A DNA stretch of 64,000 nt, taken from contig NZ_JAAITA010000002.1 of the NCBI RefSeq assembly GCF_013304445.1, positions 124,001 to 188,000 on the forward strand. Reading direction: 5' to 3'. The position numbers and the translations under genes are program-made. The notes under the pieces are model-generated. The model saw only the letters and a program-made list of their open reading frames with translations. It did not search any database and was not told the origin of the DNA. Origin of the DNA: Blautia hansenii (lineage in GTDB: Bacteria; Bacillota; Clostridia; Lachnospirales; Lachnospiraceae). Shown here in pieces: positions 16,288-25,670 of the stretch. Positions within the stretch are counted from its first letter, which is position 1, and each line of letters opens with the position of its first letter.

Positions 16288-19200
16288 TTGAAAAAGAAAA
16301 AATTATGGAAAGATATAAAAAAATGCTTTTTAAATTCCAAAGGACGTTTTATCTCTATTTTCTGTCTGATGATGTTAGGCTCTTTTGCACTGGTGGGGCT
16401 AAAAGTCACAGGCCCGGACATGCGAGAAACCGGCCTGCACTATTTTGAAGACTTAAATCTGTCTGACATAACAGTCATTGGAGATTACGGCATTGATGAA
16501 AATAACCAAGCCGCTATCAATCAGTTATCCGGAACCAGTAAAATAGAATATGGATATTTAAAAGATGTAGAAATCAAGGATACCACCGACAGTATTCGTC
16601 TGTTTTCAAATCCGGATACCATTTCCAAATATGAACTGACCGCCGGGAAACATGCAGAAAAAGATGACGAAATCGTTTTGTCCGATACTTATAAAAGTCA
16701 ATACCACATTGGCGATACCTTAAAAGTCACGGAAAAGGAAAGCGCCGGAACCAAGGTGCTAAAAAAACACACTTTTAAAATTGTGGGATTTGCAAAGTCT
16801 CCGGAGTTTCTCTCTTCTATTAATATGGGACAGTCCACTTCCGGAACAGGCGAATTAAAGAGATACGGCTTTGTAAAGAAAGATGTCTTTGATTCTGATT
16901 TTTACATGATTGCAAGAGTGACCTTCCGCGATACGCAAAATGTCAATCCTTATTCCGATACCTATACCGATTTGATTCAGACCCATAAAAACCAACTGGA
17001 CAAGCTGTTAGAGAGTCAGCCTGCCCTTCGTCTGGAGACTCTGAAGGATACGTATCAGAGCAATATTGACGATGGACAGAAACAGATTGACGAAGCCAAA
17101 CAGAAACTTTCAGACACAAAGGAACAGCTGGCAGACGCTGACAAGCAGATTGAGGATGCAAAAACTGCCATTGCCTCTTCTGATTCTCAGCTCAAAGCTG
17201 CCAAAGAACAGTTATCTTCCGGCAAAGCCACCCTTACAAAAAAATGGGAGCAGCTGCAGTCTGCCAAACAATCCCTGGACAGTGCAAAAAATACCCTGCA
17301 GACAACAGAAAACCAGTTAAGTTCTGCCTACAGTTCTCTCCAGGACGGATGGGGCAAAATAAACACGGCGGACAGCCAGTTATCTGGGAAAGAGACGCAG
17401 CTGGCACAGGCAAAAGAAACGCTTGCCTCCAGTGAACAGGCATTTTCCTCAAAATCCGCAGAACTTCAGGAAAAACAACAGACCTACCAAAGCGCCTTTG
17501 ACGAATTCACCCAAAAACAGCTGGCTTATCAAAGTGCTTCTGACGAACTGGCAGCGCAGCAGAATACCCTGGATTCCAATAAAAATACTTTGATAAGCGC
17601 CAAACAGGAATATGAAACTTCCATTGATTCCTGCACCCAGACCGTCAATGCGCTCAAAGAACAGCTGGCAAATCCTGACCTTTCCCAGGAGGAACAGGAA
17701 GCGCTCCATCAAAAGCTGGCTGCTGCCCAGGCAGAACTGGAAAAATGCCAGTCAGAATATGAAAGCTTTTTGTCCGGCACTTATACCCCTCAGATGGACA
17801 GCCTTGCCGCCATGCAGACGCAGCTTGACCAGAAAAAAGCGGAACTGGAACAATCCAAAACCCTGCTTGCTGAAAAAGAAACGGAATTAAAGAACGCAAA
17901 ACAGCAGCTGGATTCCTCAGAACAGGAAATCGGGGCCGCTTCTGCACAGCTTACGGACGCAAAGAATCAAATTGCAGCCAATGAAGCACAGTTAAGTGAA
18001 GCAAGACAGTCTCTTGCAGAACAGAAAGCACTTTTGGAAACGAAGCAGGAGGAATACAATTCCGGCTATGCGCAGTATCAGTCAGGTGTTTCTTTATACA
18101 ACCAGAATCTGAATACTTATTATTCGGGACTGTCCGCATGGAAGGAATCCTTTGAAACCCTGCATTCCAAAGAAAAAGAGTATCAGGAAAACGTTGATAA
18201 ATTAGAAGCTGCCAAACAGGAATTATCCGATAAAGAGGCGGAATACGAAGGCGGTTTAAAGGAGTTTACTACCAAAGAGGCCGACGCCAATAAAGAAATT
18301 GCTGAAAATGAAGAAAAATTAGCAGACGCAAAAGAAGAAATGGACAGTCTGGAACTGCCGGTGTATACCTTAAGCACACGAAGGGAAGCTGCCGGTTCCG
18401 ACGGTTATAAAATTTACGACTCCATTTCCACCATTATTGACGCCCTGGCAAATGTGTTTCCTATCTTTCTGTACTTTGTAGCCGCACTGGTAACCCTGAC
18501 TACCATGACACGTTTTGTGGATGAAGAACGTATGAATGCAGGTACTTTAAAGGCCCTTGGCTATACAGACCGTGATGTTATGAAAAAGTTTACGGTCTAT
18601 GGACTGATTGCAGGCGTGTCCGGCACGCTTGCCGGTATCCTCTCAGGTCATCTGCTGCTGCCGGAAATCATTTACAATGTCTACGGAAACGGCTTTGACG
18701 TACCGGTTATTGAAAAACACTTTTATCTCTCAACTTCTCTGGCCGCACTGGTTCTGTCCGTTTTCAGTGCGGTCCTTCCGGCCTGCATCGTTGCCTTAAG
18801 AGAACTGAAAGAAAAACCGGCAGCTTTGTTATTACCCAAAGCTCCCACAAAGGGGTCAAAGATTTTTCTGGAGCATTTGACACCACTCTGGAACAGAATA
18901 AGCTTTACCCACAAAGTAACAGCCAGAAATATCTTCCGATATAAGAAACGGATGTTTATGACTGTTTTCGGTGTGTGCGGTGCCGTTGCTCTGCTGTTTA
19001 CAGGACTCAGCGTACAGAACTCCATCTCCAAAATCAATGACCGGCAGTTTGGCGAGCTTATCCAATATGATTTAATTGTAGCACAGAACAGCCTTTTAAC
19101 AGACAAAGAACAGCAGGAACTGGATTCCCTTTTAAATGGCAGTTCCATCAAGGAACAGCTTCCTGTCCATTATGAATCCGTGACAAAAGTTGCGGGAAAG

Positions 19201-20046
19201 AAAAAAGACAAGCAGGAAATCACTATGATTGTGACGCAGAACGAACAGAAATTCCGTGATTATTTTAGTCTTGTTCATCGGGAAGATAACACACAAATCT
19301 CTCTGGATGATAACGGCGTTGTCATCTCTGAACGGCTGGCAAAATTATTGGATGTAAAAGCAGGCGACAGCTTTACCATTACGGATTCCAATGACAAGGA
19401 ACACAAAGTAAAGGTTGCCTCCATTACAGAAATGTACACAGGACACTTTATGTTTATGAACGACAACTATTACGAAACTGCATTTTCTGATACTTACCAG
19501 GCAAATGCAAACTTAGTCAGCTTAAAAGACAGCTCCTTAGAGAATGCACAAACACAGGCCAGCCATTTTATGGAATCAGACGCTGTCAAAGGGGTCGTTC
19601 AGAATACAACCATGATTAACCAGATTAACACTATTGTAGATTCCCTGAATCAGATTATGCAGGTTTTAATCCTTGTTGCAGTTCTGCTTGGCATTGTCAT
19701 TCTCTACAACCTTACCAACATCAATGTTGCAGAACGGATTCGTGAACTTTCCACAATCAAAGTTCTGGGATTCTATGACAAAGAAGTAACTCTCTATATT
19801 TACCGGGAAACCATACTTCTTTCCCTGCTTGGCATTTTAACAGGCTTTGGTGTGGGCGACCTGCTTTACCGATATATACTGGCTGTTGTGCCTCCGGATG
19901 AAGTTATGTTCAACCCCGCGCTTTCCGCCAGAGCCTTTCTCCTTCCTGCGGTTTTAATTGCGGCCATTACCTTTGTCTTAGGATATATGATGAATCGAAA
20001 ACTGAAATATCTGGATATGCTCAGCGCATTAAAATCCGTGGAATAA
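16288..20046 (+). CDS. FtsX-type ABC permease with long coiled coil (efflux type)
   Basis: 1252 residues with a TTG start and AGGTGA nine bases upstream. Layout: one membrane segment near 15-37, a MacB-like periplasmic domain to about 240, a Gln/Lys/Ala/Ser-rich coiled coil of about 430 residues (roughly 255-690), then two FtsX core blocks with membrane segments (about 720-840 and 1120-1245) around a second extracellular domain. The layout matches large two-FtsX-domain permeases of Firmicutes with long extracytoplasmic coiled coils. Its neighbour ATPase is broken, so it is either idle or driven by an ATPase encoded elsewhere. Ends at the terminator 20049-20092. Confidence 0.88.
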   Translation: MKKKKLWKDIKKCFLNSKGRFISIFCLMMLGSFALVGLKVTGPDMRETGLHYFEDLNLSDITVIGDYGIDENNQAAINQLSGTSKIEYGYLKDVEIKDTTDSIRLFSNPDTISKYELTAGKHAEKDDEIVLSDTYKSQYHIGDTLKVTEKESAGTKVLKKHTFKIVGFAKSPEFLSSINMGQSTSGTGELKRYGFVKKDVFDSDFYMIARVTFRDTQNVNPYSDTYTDLIQTHKNQLDKLLESQPALRLETLKDTYQSNIDDGQKQIDEAKQKLSDTKEQLADADKQIEDAKTAIASSDSQLKAAKEQLSSGKATLTKKWEQLQSAKQSLDSAKNTLQTTENQLSSAYSSLQDGWGKINTADSQLSGKETQLAQAKETLASSEQAFSSKSAELQEKQQTYQSAFDEFTQKQLAYQSASDELAAQQNTLDSNKNTLISAKQEYETSIDSCTQTVNALKEQLANPDLSQEEQEALHQKLAAAQAELEKCQSEYESFLSGTYTPQMDSLAAMQTQLDQKKAELEQSKTLLAEKETELKNAKQQLDSSEQEIGAASAQLTDAKNQIAANEAQLSEARQSLAEQKALLETKQEEYNSGYAQYQSGVSLYNQNLNTYYSGLSAWKESFETLHSKEKEYQENVDKLEAAKQELSDKEAEYEGGLKEFTTKEADANKEIAENEEKLADAKEEMDSLELPVYTLSTRREAAGSDGYKIYDSISTIIDALANVFPIFLYFVAALVTLTTMTRFVDEERMNAGTLKALGYTDRDVMKKFTVYGLIAGVSGTLAGILSGHLLLPEIIYNVYGNGFDVPVIEKHFYLSTSLAALVLSVFSAVLPACIVALRELKEKPAALLLPKAPTKGSKIFLEHLTPLWNRISFTHKVTARNIFRYKKRMFMTVFGVCGAVALLFTGLSVQNSISKINDRQFGELIQYDLIVAQNSLLTDKEQQELDSLLNGSSIKEQLPVHYESVTKVAGKKKDKQEITMIVTQNEQKFRDYFSLVHREDNTQISLDDNGVVISERLAKLLDVKAGDSFTITDSNDKEHKVKVASITEMYTGHFMFMNDNYYETAFSDTYQANANLVSLKDSSLENAQTQASHFMESDAVKGVVQNTTMINQINTIVDSLNQIMQVLILVAVLLGIVILYNLTNINVAERIRELSTIKVLGFYDKEVTLYIYRETILLSLLGILTGFGVGDLLYRYILAVVPPDEVMFNPALSARAFLLPAVLIAAITFVLGYMMNRKLKYLDMLSALKSVE

Positions 20047-20048
20047 CA

Positions 20049-20092
20049 AAAAGCCCCGGTTCCTCTCACTCTTTTGGGAACAGGGGCTTTTC
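20049..20092. terminator. Bidirectional hairpin terminator
   Basis: AAAAGCCCCGGTTCC and GGAACAGGGGCTTTT arms between two convergent genes. Confidence 0.85.
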
Positions 20093-20102
20093 AATTGGGG
20101 AC

Positions 20103-21173
20103 TTATCTTTCATTAGGAATTTTTTCCAGCGCTTCTTCTATCTGCTGCTTTTCTGCTTTTGTCATTCCTGTATGATTTAAAATCTCCCGAAAACTTCTGG
20201 AATCTGCCATAAAATACAGACCTTCCATGCCGTTTTTGCGTACCAGTTCCTGTGCGGCCGGGCCGATTTTCTCCGCCAGCATATCTTTATTTGCTTCCAG
20301 CCAGGCTAAAAACGGAGTCATAACCGTTTCTGCCCCGGCATAGTTCCTCAGGTATCCGAAGGTACAGTCCCAGGACAAAAAAGTATCGTAATCTCCGGAG
20401 ACATGAGCCTTACATACTGGCTCTGTCATAGTATTTTCTCCGAAATCGCCCAGAACATCTTTCAGCCATCCGATACTGTCCTCCACCCAATCCGGCACCC
20501 GGCTGCAAAGTGGGATTTCCCGGTTCTGGACAGACGTATCTCCTGTAGAAAATCCATGAGGACCGTAGGCATAAATATGACTTTCAAAAGTAACTCCTTT
20601 TTGAGCCAAAGCCTGCAGAAAGTTCACCGAATTTTCCACGGCTACCAACTGGTCATTGCAGGTAGCAAAGACAAAACAAGGACATGTTTCCTCCGTCACT
20701 GCTGAGATTACATCCGGCGCTGTGCTCTCGCACATCTGCACGTCTTCCCCCCGGGTTACAGCATAGCCTAAAATTGCCGCATTCGGCTTGTTTTCTGCCA
20801 TGGTTGCCGCACAGCCTGCCAGATGTCCGCCTGCCGAAAATCCCAGCACGGCAATTCTATCCCCATACACATTCCACTCCTCCCTCTTGCTGCGAATCAG
20901 CGTCATAGCCTGCTCATAGTCTTTTAATGGATTGGGCCACACTGCATCTTTCTTCACCGAATACCGCAAAATGAATACCTGATATCCTGCTTTTAAATAA
21001 GGCATAGCCACCGGGTCTGCTTCCCGGTCTGAACAATACTGGTATCCCCCGCCCGGAAGAATCAGGATAGCAGGTCTTTTTGATATATAGGAAAAAGCCC
21101 CACCTGTTTCCTGGAGATAAGCTGTCAATGTCACATTTCTTTCCTGATTTAAAGTAAGTAATTCTGTCCTCAT
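20103..21173 (-). CDS. Acetyl-xylan-type esterase (alpha/beta hydrolase) with C-terminal extension
   Basis: 356 residues. The N-terminal 245 are an alpha/beta hydrolase: LPGGGYQYCS (oxyanion hole), nucleophile Ser in GFSAGGH (about 121-127), acid Asp in CNDQ, and His in YGPHGFS. It resembles the Axe/BD-FAE esterases that remove acetyl groups from plant glycans. The last 110 residues (from about MTEPVCKAHVSG) form an extra helical domain also seen in some Clostridial homologues. No signal peptide, so it should act on imported oligosaccharides. Own promoter at 21225-21253; neighbouring GH31 genes fit a glycan-use role. Confidence 0.82.
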   Translation of the reverse strand: MRTELLTLNQERNVTLTAYLQETGGAFSYISKRPAILILPGGGYQYCSDREADPVAMPYLKAGYQVFILRYSVKKDAVWPNPLKDYEQAMTLIRSKREEWNVYGDRIAVLGFSAGGHLAGCAATMAENKPNAAILGYAVTRGEDVQMCESTAPDVISAVTEETCPCFVFATCNDQLVAVENSVNFLQALAQKGVTFESHIYAYGPHGFSTGDTSVQNREIPLCSRVPDWVEDSIGWLKDVLGDFGENTMTEPVCKAHVSGDYDTFLSWDCTFGYLRNYAGAETVMTPFLAWLEANKDMLAEKIGPAAQELVRKNGMEGLYFMADSRSFREILNHTGMTKAEKQQIEEALEKIPNER

Positions 21174-21224
21174 GTATATTCCTCTCTTTCTCAGGTCAGT
21201 CCCGCCTGTTTTTTCTTATTCTTG

Positions 21225-21253
21225 ATTATAGCATTTGCCGAAATATGCAACAA
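21225..21253 (-). promoter_or_regulatory. Promoter of the esterase gene
   Basis: Minus-strand TTGTTG (21253-21248), 17 bases, TATAAT (21230-21225). Confidence 0.65.
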
Positions 21254-21266
21254 TGGATTTTTCCCG

Positions 21267-21335
21267 AAAAAAACTGCTGCAGAAAGTACAAACGAAACGC
21301 CTTTCTGTTCCGTATGACTTTCTGCAGCAGTTTTT
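21267..21335 (-). terminator. Terminator of the GH31-TRAP-GH31 operon
   Basis: AAACTGCTGCAGAAAGTAC (21271-21289) pairs with a near-exact complement at 21312-21333. On the minus strand it is followed by TTTTTTT, directly after the GH31 stop at 21337. Confidence 0.85.
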
Positions 21336-21336
21336 C

Positions 21337-23850
21337 TTAATCTGTAAATTCCATACCAATCAAATCAAATTTTTCACAGCTTATCACAATGGTAAAGCTG
21401 TCTTTGTCCGGTTTCGAGCATTTCATGCGGATAATTCGGTCGGACATGTCATAGTACCAGCCGCTTTCCGCTTCTTCAAAGCTCTCTTTTGTCAGGAATT
21501 GGGCAATCTTTTCTCCTTCTACTGTTACCCAGTAAGCACCTTTTTCCTTACTCACCAGATTCAGTTCCAGGTTATCCCAGGTTTCCTCATAAGAACCGTT
21601 CTTTGTAAAGGTAATGGTCTTTCTGTCTCCGGCCTTTACCTCGATTTTTGTAGATGCATACTCTCCGTCTTCAAACTTCTTAGACCAGCCGTCATCATCA
21701 TAGTAAGTAAATGTCACGTCGTTTTCACAGCTAATGAGGAAGTTCAGAGTTTTCAGGGTATCTCTCTTAATCTGGGTCACATCTTCGCTGGTAACATACA
21801 CGCCGCAGTCCCTGAAGAACATGGGCACAGAAGCCAGGGTAACCGGAATTTCTATGGTCTGTCCGCCCTCATAGGCCTTAAAATGGTCGTTCATATCATA
21901 CCACACAGCGCCCTTTGGCAGATAGATTTTCCGTGTCTTCGCCCCTTTTTCCACCACGTTTGCCACCAGCACAGACGGTCCGAACAGAAAGGTCAGATGT
22001 TCGTCTGTGTAGCAGTTTTTATCCTCCGGAAACTCCAGAAACAGCGGCCTCATCACCGGCATACCGTTTTCGTGCGCTTCCCGCATAAGAGAATACAGAT
22101 ACGGTATCATGCGATATCTCTGGGCATATGCAGCCTGTACATAAGGCAGGGTTTCCTCGTACATAAAAGGCTGTGTTACCGTATTGTCGCTGTTTGCGGA
22201 ATTGATACAGAATCTAGGCTGGAAAATACCGTTCTGAATCCAGCGAAGAAGAAGTTCTGCCTCCGGAGCAGGACCTGCAAAACCGCCGATATCACAGCCG
22301 GTATTGGCAATACCGGACATTCCCATGCCCATAATGGTGGCAATGTTAAATTTCACCGTACGCCAGTCTGTCAGATTATCTCCGTCCCAAACCTGAGCAT
22401 AACGCTGGATTCCTGCGAATCCGGCCCGGTTAATAATGTAGGGACGTTCTTCCGGATATACCTCAGCCAGGGCTTCCTTTGCCGTATAAGCCATCATATT
22501 GGAATGAATAATTTTCAGCTCTGCCATGGTTCCGCCCATGCCCTCAAATTCACAGAACGCATTTCGGTCCTCAATGCCGTCATACTCACAGTTGTCGTTC
22601 CATACCGTCTTGGAACCTTTTTTCAACAGCGTTTCTTTTAAAAGTTCTTTCCAGGTGTTTCTTCCCTTTTCACCTGTAAAGTCCACAAAGCGTCCTTCTC
22701 CGCCCCACCAGCGTCCACGGTAGTCGCTCTTTTTATCCGGTGTTTTTACAAACACATCATTTTCTTCAAAAACTTCCCGGTAAGGGTGATTTTCCAGAAT
22801 TCCCGGCTTCATGTTTGGAATCACGTTAATTCCCATACCTTCCATTTTTTCAAAGAAACCCTCCGGGTCGGGAAATCTCTTGTTGTTCCAGTTAAAGGTA
22901 TAGCGCAGGTTGTCCTTCTCACCGGAAGAATAACCGCTGGCCAGCCAGAAGTTGTCCATGTAAATATGCTCGTCAAAGTGCTTCTGAATCACCTTGTAAA
23001 TTTCCTTATCACAGTCTTTTTCCAGTTCCGCATAGTACATAGTGGAGGCTGTGTATCCCAGAGACTGCTTGGTAGGCATAGCCTGCCGTCCGGTCAGGAA
23101 CGTGTAGCGGTTTAAAACGGAAGGCATATCCGGTCCGTTGATTAAAAACAAGTCAATGTCCCCGCCGTCCGCCTGGTAATAGCAGTAGCAATCCCAGTAG
23201 CCGCTCCGCTCATTTCCCATATCAAACACAGCGTCATAGGAATTGTTGTAAAACAGTCCCAGCGCATGGAGGCTGTCTTCATTGGTGCGAATGTAAAAAG
23301 GAATGTGCTTGTACAGTGGTTCTCCGAATTCCGGATCAAAGCCGATAGCATCCTTGGGAGACATACGCATACGTTTTCCTCTTTTATCCAGATGTCCCGT
23401 CTTTTCTCCAAAACCATAGAAATGGTCTTTGTCCATATCGGCTTCCGAATAATGAGTCACCCGGCCAAGCTGGTCTTTATCAAAGGCTCTTTCCTTCAAA
23501 TCTGCGTAAACCAGTTTTCCCTCTTTGTCGTAAAGCCTGAAGCACAACGGTTTTTTCTGCATGACAAGCCGAAGGGTTTTCGTCTCAAATACCAGTTCTT
23601 TTTCCTTTTCTTCGTAAGGAAGAGAAAGAGCGGTAATCCGCTGTCTCTCCTCCTTTAAAAGTTCGTCCAAATCGTCTTCCCATGCAGTGGTTACCAGCGC
23701 ATAGGACGCTTCTTTAAATACCCGGTCAAAGGAAACACGGATACGGATAATATCGTCGGTCATGAAAATCAGTTTGATATCTCCGTTTTCTCCTTTTACC
23801 AGATAACCATTTTCTGTCTTTTCGATTCCCTGATAGTTTCCAAAAAGCAT
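21337..23850 (-). CDS. Glycoside hydrolase family 31 (GH31-A)
   Basis: 837 residues. An N-terminal galactose-mutarotase-like domain is followed by the (beta/alpha)8 barrel and two C-terminal beta domains. The catalytic nucleophile is Asp419 in KTVWNDNCEYDG and the acid/base is Asp491 in WDGDNLTDW. GH31 enzymes act on alpha-glucosides, alpha-xylosides and related sugars; exact specificity is not readable here. No signal peptide, so it acts on imported sugars. It is clearly diverged from the other two GH31 genes in this window. It is the last gene of the operon, 15 bases after dctM, with GGAG before the ATG. Confidence 0.9.
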   Translation of the reverse strand: MLFGNYQGIEKTENGYLVKGENGDIKLIFMTDDIIRIRVSFDRVFKEASYALVTTAWEDDLDELLKEERQRITALSLPYEEKEKELVFETKTLRLVMQKKPLCFRLYDKEGKLVYADLKERAFDKDQLGRVTHYSEADMDKDHFYGFGEKTGHLDKRGKRMRMSPKDAIGFDPEFGEPLYKHIPFYIRTNEDSLHALGLFYNNSYDAVFDMGNERSGYWDCYCYYQADGGDIDLFLINGPDMPSVLNRYTFLTGRQAMPTKQSLGYTASTMYYAELEKDCDKEIYKVIQKHFDEHIYMDNFWLASGYSSGEKDNLRYTFNWNNKRFPDPEGFFEKMEGMGINVIPNMKPGILENHPYREVFEENDVFVKTPDKKSDYRGRWWGGEGRFVDFTGEKGRNTWKELLKETLLKKGSKTVWNDNCEYDGIEDRNAFCEFEGMGGTMAELKIIHSNMMAYTAKEALAEVYPEERPYIINRAGFAGIQRYAQVWDGDNLTDWRTVKFNIATIMGMGMSGIANTGCDIGGFAGPAPEAELLLRWIQNGIFQPRFCINSANSDNTVTQPFMYEETLPYVQAAYAQRYRMIPYLYSLMREAHENGMPVMRPLFLEFPEDKNCYTDEHLTFLFGPSVLVANVVEKGAKTRKIYLPKGAVWYDMNDHFKAYEGGQTIEIPVTLASVPMFFRDCGVYVTSEDVTQIKRDTLKTLNFLISCENDVTFTYYDDDGWSKKFEDGEYASTKIEVKAGDRKTITFTKNGSYEETWDNLELNLVSKEKGAYWVTVEGEKIAQFLTKESFEEAESGWYYDMSDRIIRMKCSKPDKDSFTIVISCEKFDLIGMEFTD

Positions 23851-23865
23851 GTTTCTTCTCCTTTT

Positions 23866-25167
23866 TTATACCAGACCAAGCAGTGTAGGAACAGCCATAG
23901 ACAATGCCGGAATATAAGTAACGGCCAGCAGAATTCCCAGCAGCACTGCAAAATACGGAAGCAGTGTCTTCGTTACCTGCTCAATGGTAATCTTGCTGAT
24001 TCCGCAGGATACAAAGAGTACGGAACCTACCGGAGGCGTCATACTTCCCATACACATGTTGAAAATCAGCATAACACCGAACTGAATGGAAGACATACCA
24101 AGGCTTTCTGCGATTGGCAGGAAAATCGGTGTAAAAATCAAAATCGCAGGTGTGATATCCATAAACATACCGACAATAAGAAGAATCACATTCATCAGCA
24201 GTAAAATCACATATTTATTGGTAGACACAGACATCAGACCTTCACTGATCGCCGCCGGAATACCGGAGTAAGCCATAACCCAGCTCATAGCAGAAGACGC
24301 AGAAATCAGGAACAGAATAATTCCGCTGGTTGCTGCGCTGTTTAAGAGAATTTTCATAAAGGATTTCATGTCAATGCTCTTGTAAATCACAGACAGAATC
24401 AGGCAGTACAGTACGCACACACCTGCTCCTTCCGTTGCAGTAAAGATACCGGCCACAATACCTCCGATAACAATGACAATAAGCAGCAGACTTGGAATAG
24501 CCTCAAAAGTGATTTTCAAAGCCTCTTTCACCGGCACACGTCCGGAAGTCGGGTATTTGCGTCTCTTTGCATAAATAAAAGCAACGATCATGGTGCCAAG
24601 TCCCATAAGGATTCCCGGTACATAACCTGCCATAAACAGTGCGGAAATAGACACGCCGCCTGCTACGGTAGAATACACAATAAACGCACTGGTTGGCGGA
24701 ATCAGAAGACCTGTAGGCGCAGATGCAATATTTACCGCTGTGGCAAACGCAGGGTCATATCCCTCTTCCTTCTGAATCGGATAAATACATCCGCCCATAG
24801 CAGAACTTGCCGCTACAGCAGAACCGGAGAGTGCGCCAAAAAGCATATTTCCTAAAACATTGGCCTGGGCCAGAGAACCCGGAATCCAGCCGCAGAACAG
24901 TTTTGCAAAATTTACCAGACGTCTGGCAATACCGCCGTTGTTCATAATGTTACCGGCCAGAATAAACAGAGGCACTGCCAGAAGAGAGAAACTCTCCACA
25001 CCACTGTTCATTTTCTGCATGGTAATAAAAGTAATCTGGTCCCAGGACAGTGTAGACACTGCCGTTACAATAGAAGAAATTACAATTCCTACGGAAATCG
25101 GACAGCCGATAAACAGCAGGATTCCAAATACTGCAAATAAAAGTATGGTTGTAAGTGCTATATTCAT
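23866..25167 (-). CDS. dctM: TRAP transporter large membrane subunit (DctM)
   Basis: 433 residues with about 12 hydrophobic segments and the DctM blocks LFILAGNIMNNGGIARRLV and GALSGSAVAASSAMGG. It forms the ion-coupled import channel with DctQ. Its start overlaps the dctQ stop by four bases, which indicates translational coupling. Confidence 0.92.
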   Translation of the reverse strand: MNIALTTILLFAVFGILLFIGCPISVGIVISSIVTAVSTLSWDQITFITMQKMNSGVESFSLLAVPLFILAGNIMNNGGIARRLVNFAKLFCGWIPGSLAQANVLGNMLFGALSGSAVAASSAMGGCIYPIQKEEGYDPAFATAVNIASAPTGLLIPPTSAFIVYSTVAGGVSISALFMAGYVPGILMGLGTMIVAFIYAKRRKYPTSGRVPVKEALKITFEAIPSLLLIVIVIGGIVAGIFTATEGAGVCVLYCLILSVIYKSIDMKSFMKILLNSAATSGIILFLISASSAMSWVMAYSGIPAAISEGLMSVSTNKYVILLLMNVILLIVGMFMDITPAILIFTPIFLPIAESLGMSSIQFGVMLIFNMCMGSMTPPVGSVLFVSCGISKITIEQVTKTLLPYFAVLLGILLAVTYIPALSMAVPTLLGLV

Positions 25168-25670
25168 GCCTCTTCTCCCTCCTCAATCACATTTCCTGTC
25201 ACATCTTCATACAGATTAATCACCTGTGCAAGCACGATAAACACACCGGATACAGGCGCCATGGCATACACCAGACCTCTGGAAATTCCTAAAAGTGCAG
25301 AATATTCATGCACGGCACTGAGCGCCAGTTTTGTTCCTCCGATAATGACAACGAAAATTGCAAAAAGCAGAATCAAGGCATCGACAAATACCATAAGTCC
25401 CTTTTTTGCATTTGGAGATACTTTATCCCTTACAATAACCAAGGCCATGTGCTGTCTGGTGCTGAAAGCATAAGCTGCACCGATAAATCCGGTCCAGATA
25501 AGCAGATAACGTACCACCTCTTCTGTAAAAGCTGCCGGACTGTTTAAAACGTATCTGGTAAAGACCTGATACAACACCAGCAGGGTCATGGCAGATAAAA
25601 GGACTGCCGCAATTCTGGATAATACAAAATTCATTCCTTTTTTAATCTTTGTCAACGTTTCCAGCATCAC
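25164..25670 (-). CDS. dctQ: TRAP transporter small membrane subunit (DctQ)
   Basis: 168 residues with four hydrophobic segments and the DctQ pattern YVLNSPAAFTEEVVRYLLIWTGFIGA then RQHMALVIV. It overlaps dctP by four bases at its start and dctM by four at its end. Confidence 0.9.
   Translation of the reverse strand: MMLETLTKIKKGMNFVLSRIAAVLLSAMTLLVLYQVFTRYVLNSPAAFTEEVVRYLLIWTGFIGAAYAFSTRQHMALVIVRDKVSPNAKKGLMVFVDALILLFAIFVVIIGGTKLALSAVHEYSALLGISRGLVYAMAPVSGVFIVLAQVINLYEDVTGNVIEEGEEA

Noticed and set aside
17060-18360. Gln/Ala/Lys-rich stretch of the large permease as a DNA repeat array
   Set aside because: The repetition is at protein level (coiled coil heptads); the DNA shows no regular tandem unit.
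21235-22641. 468-codon plus-strand frame
   Set aside because: It lies antisense to the GH31-A gene and has low-complexity, Cys/His/Phe-rich composition with no domain; a shadow of biased codon use.
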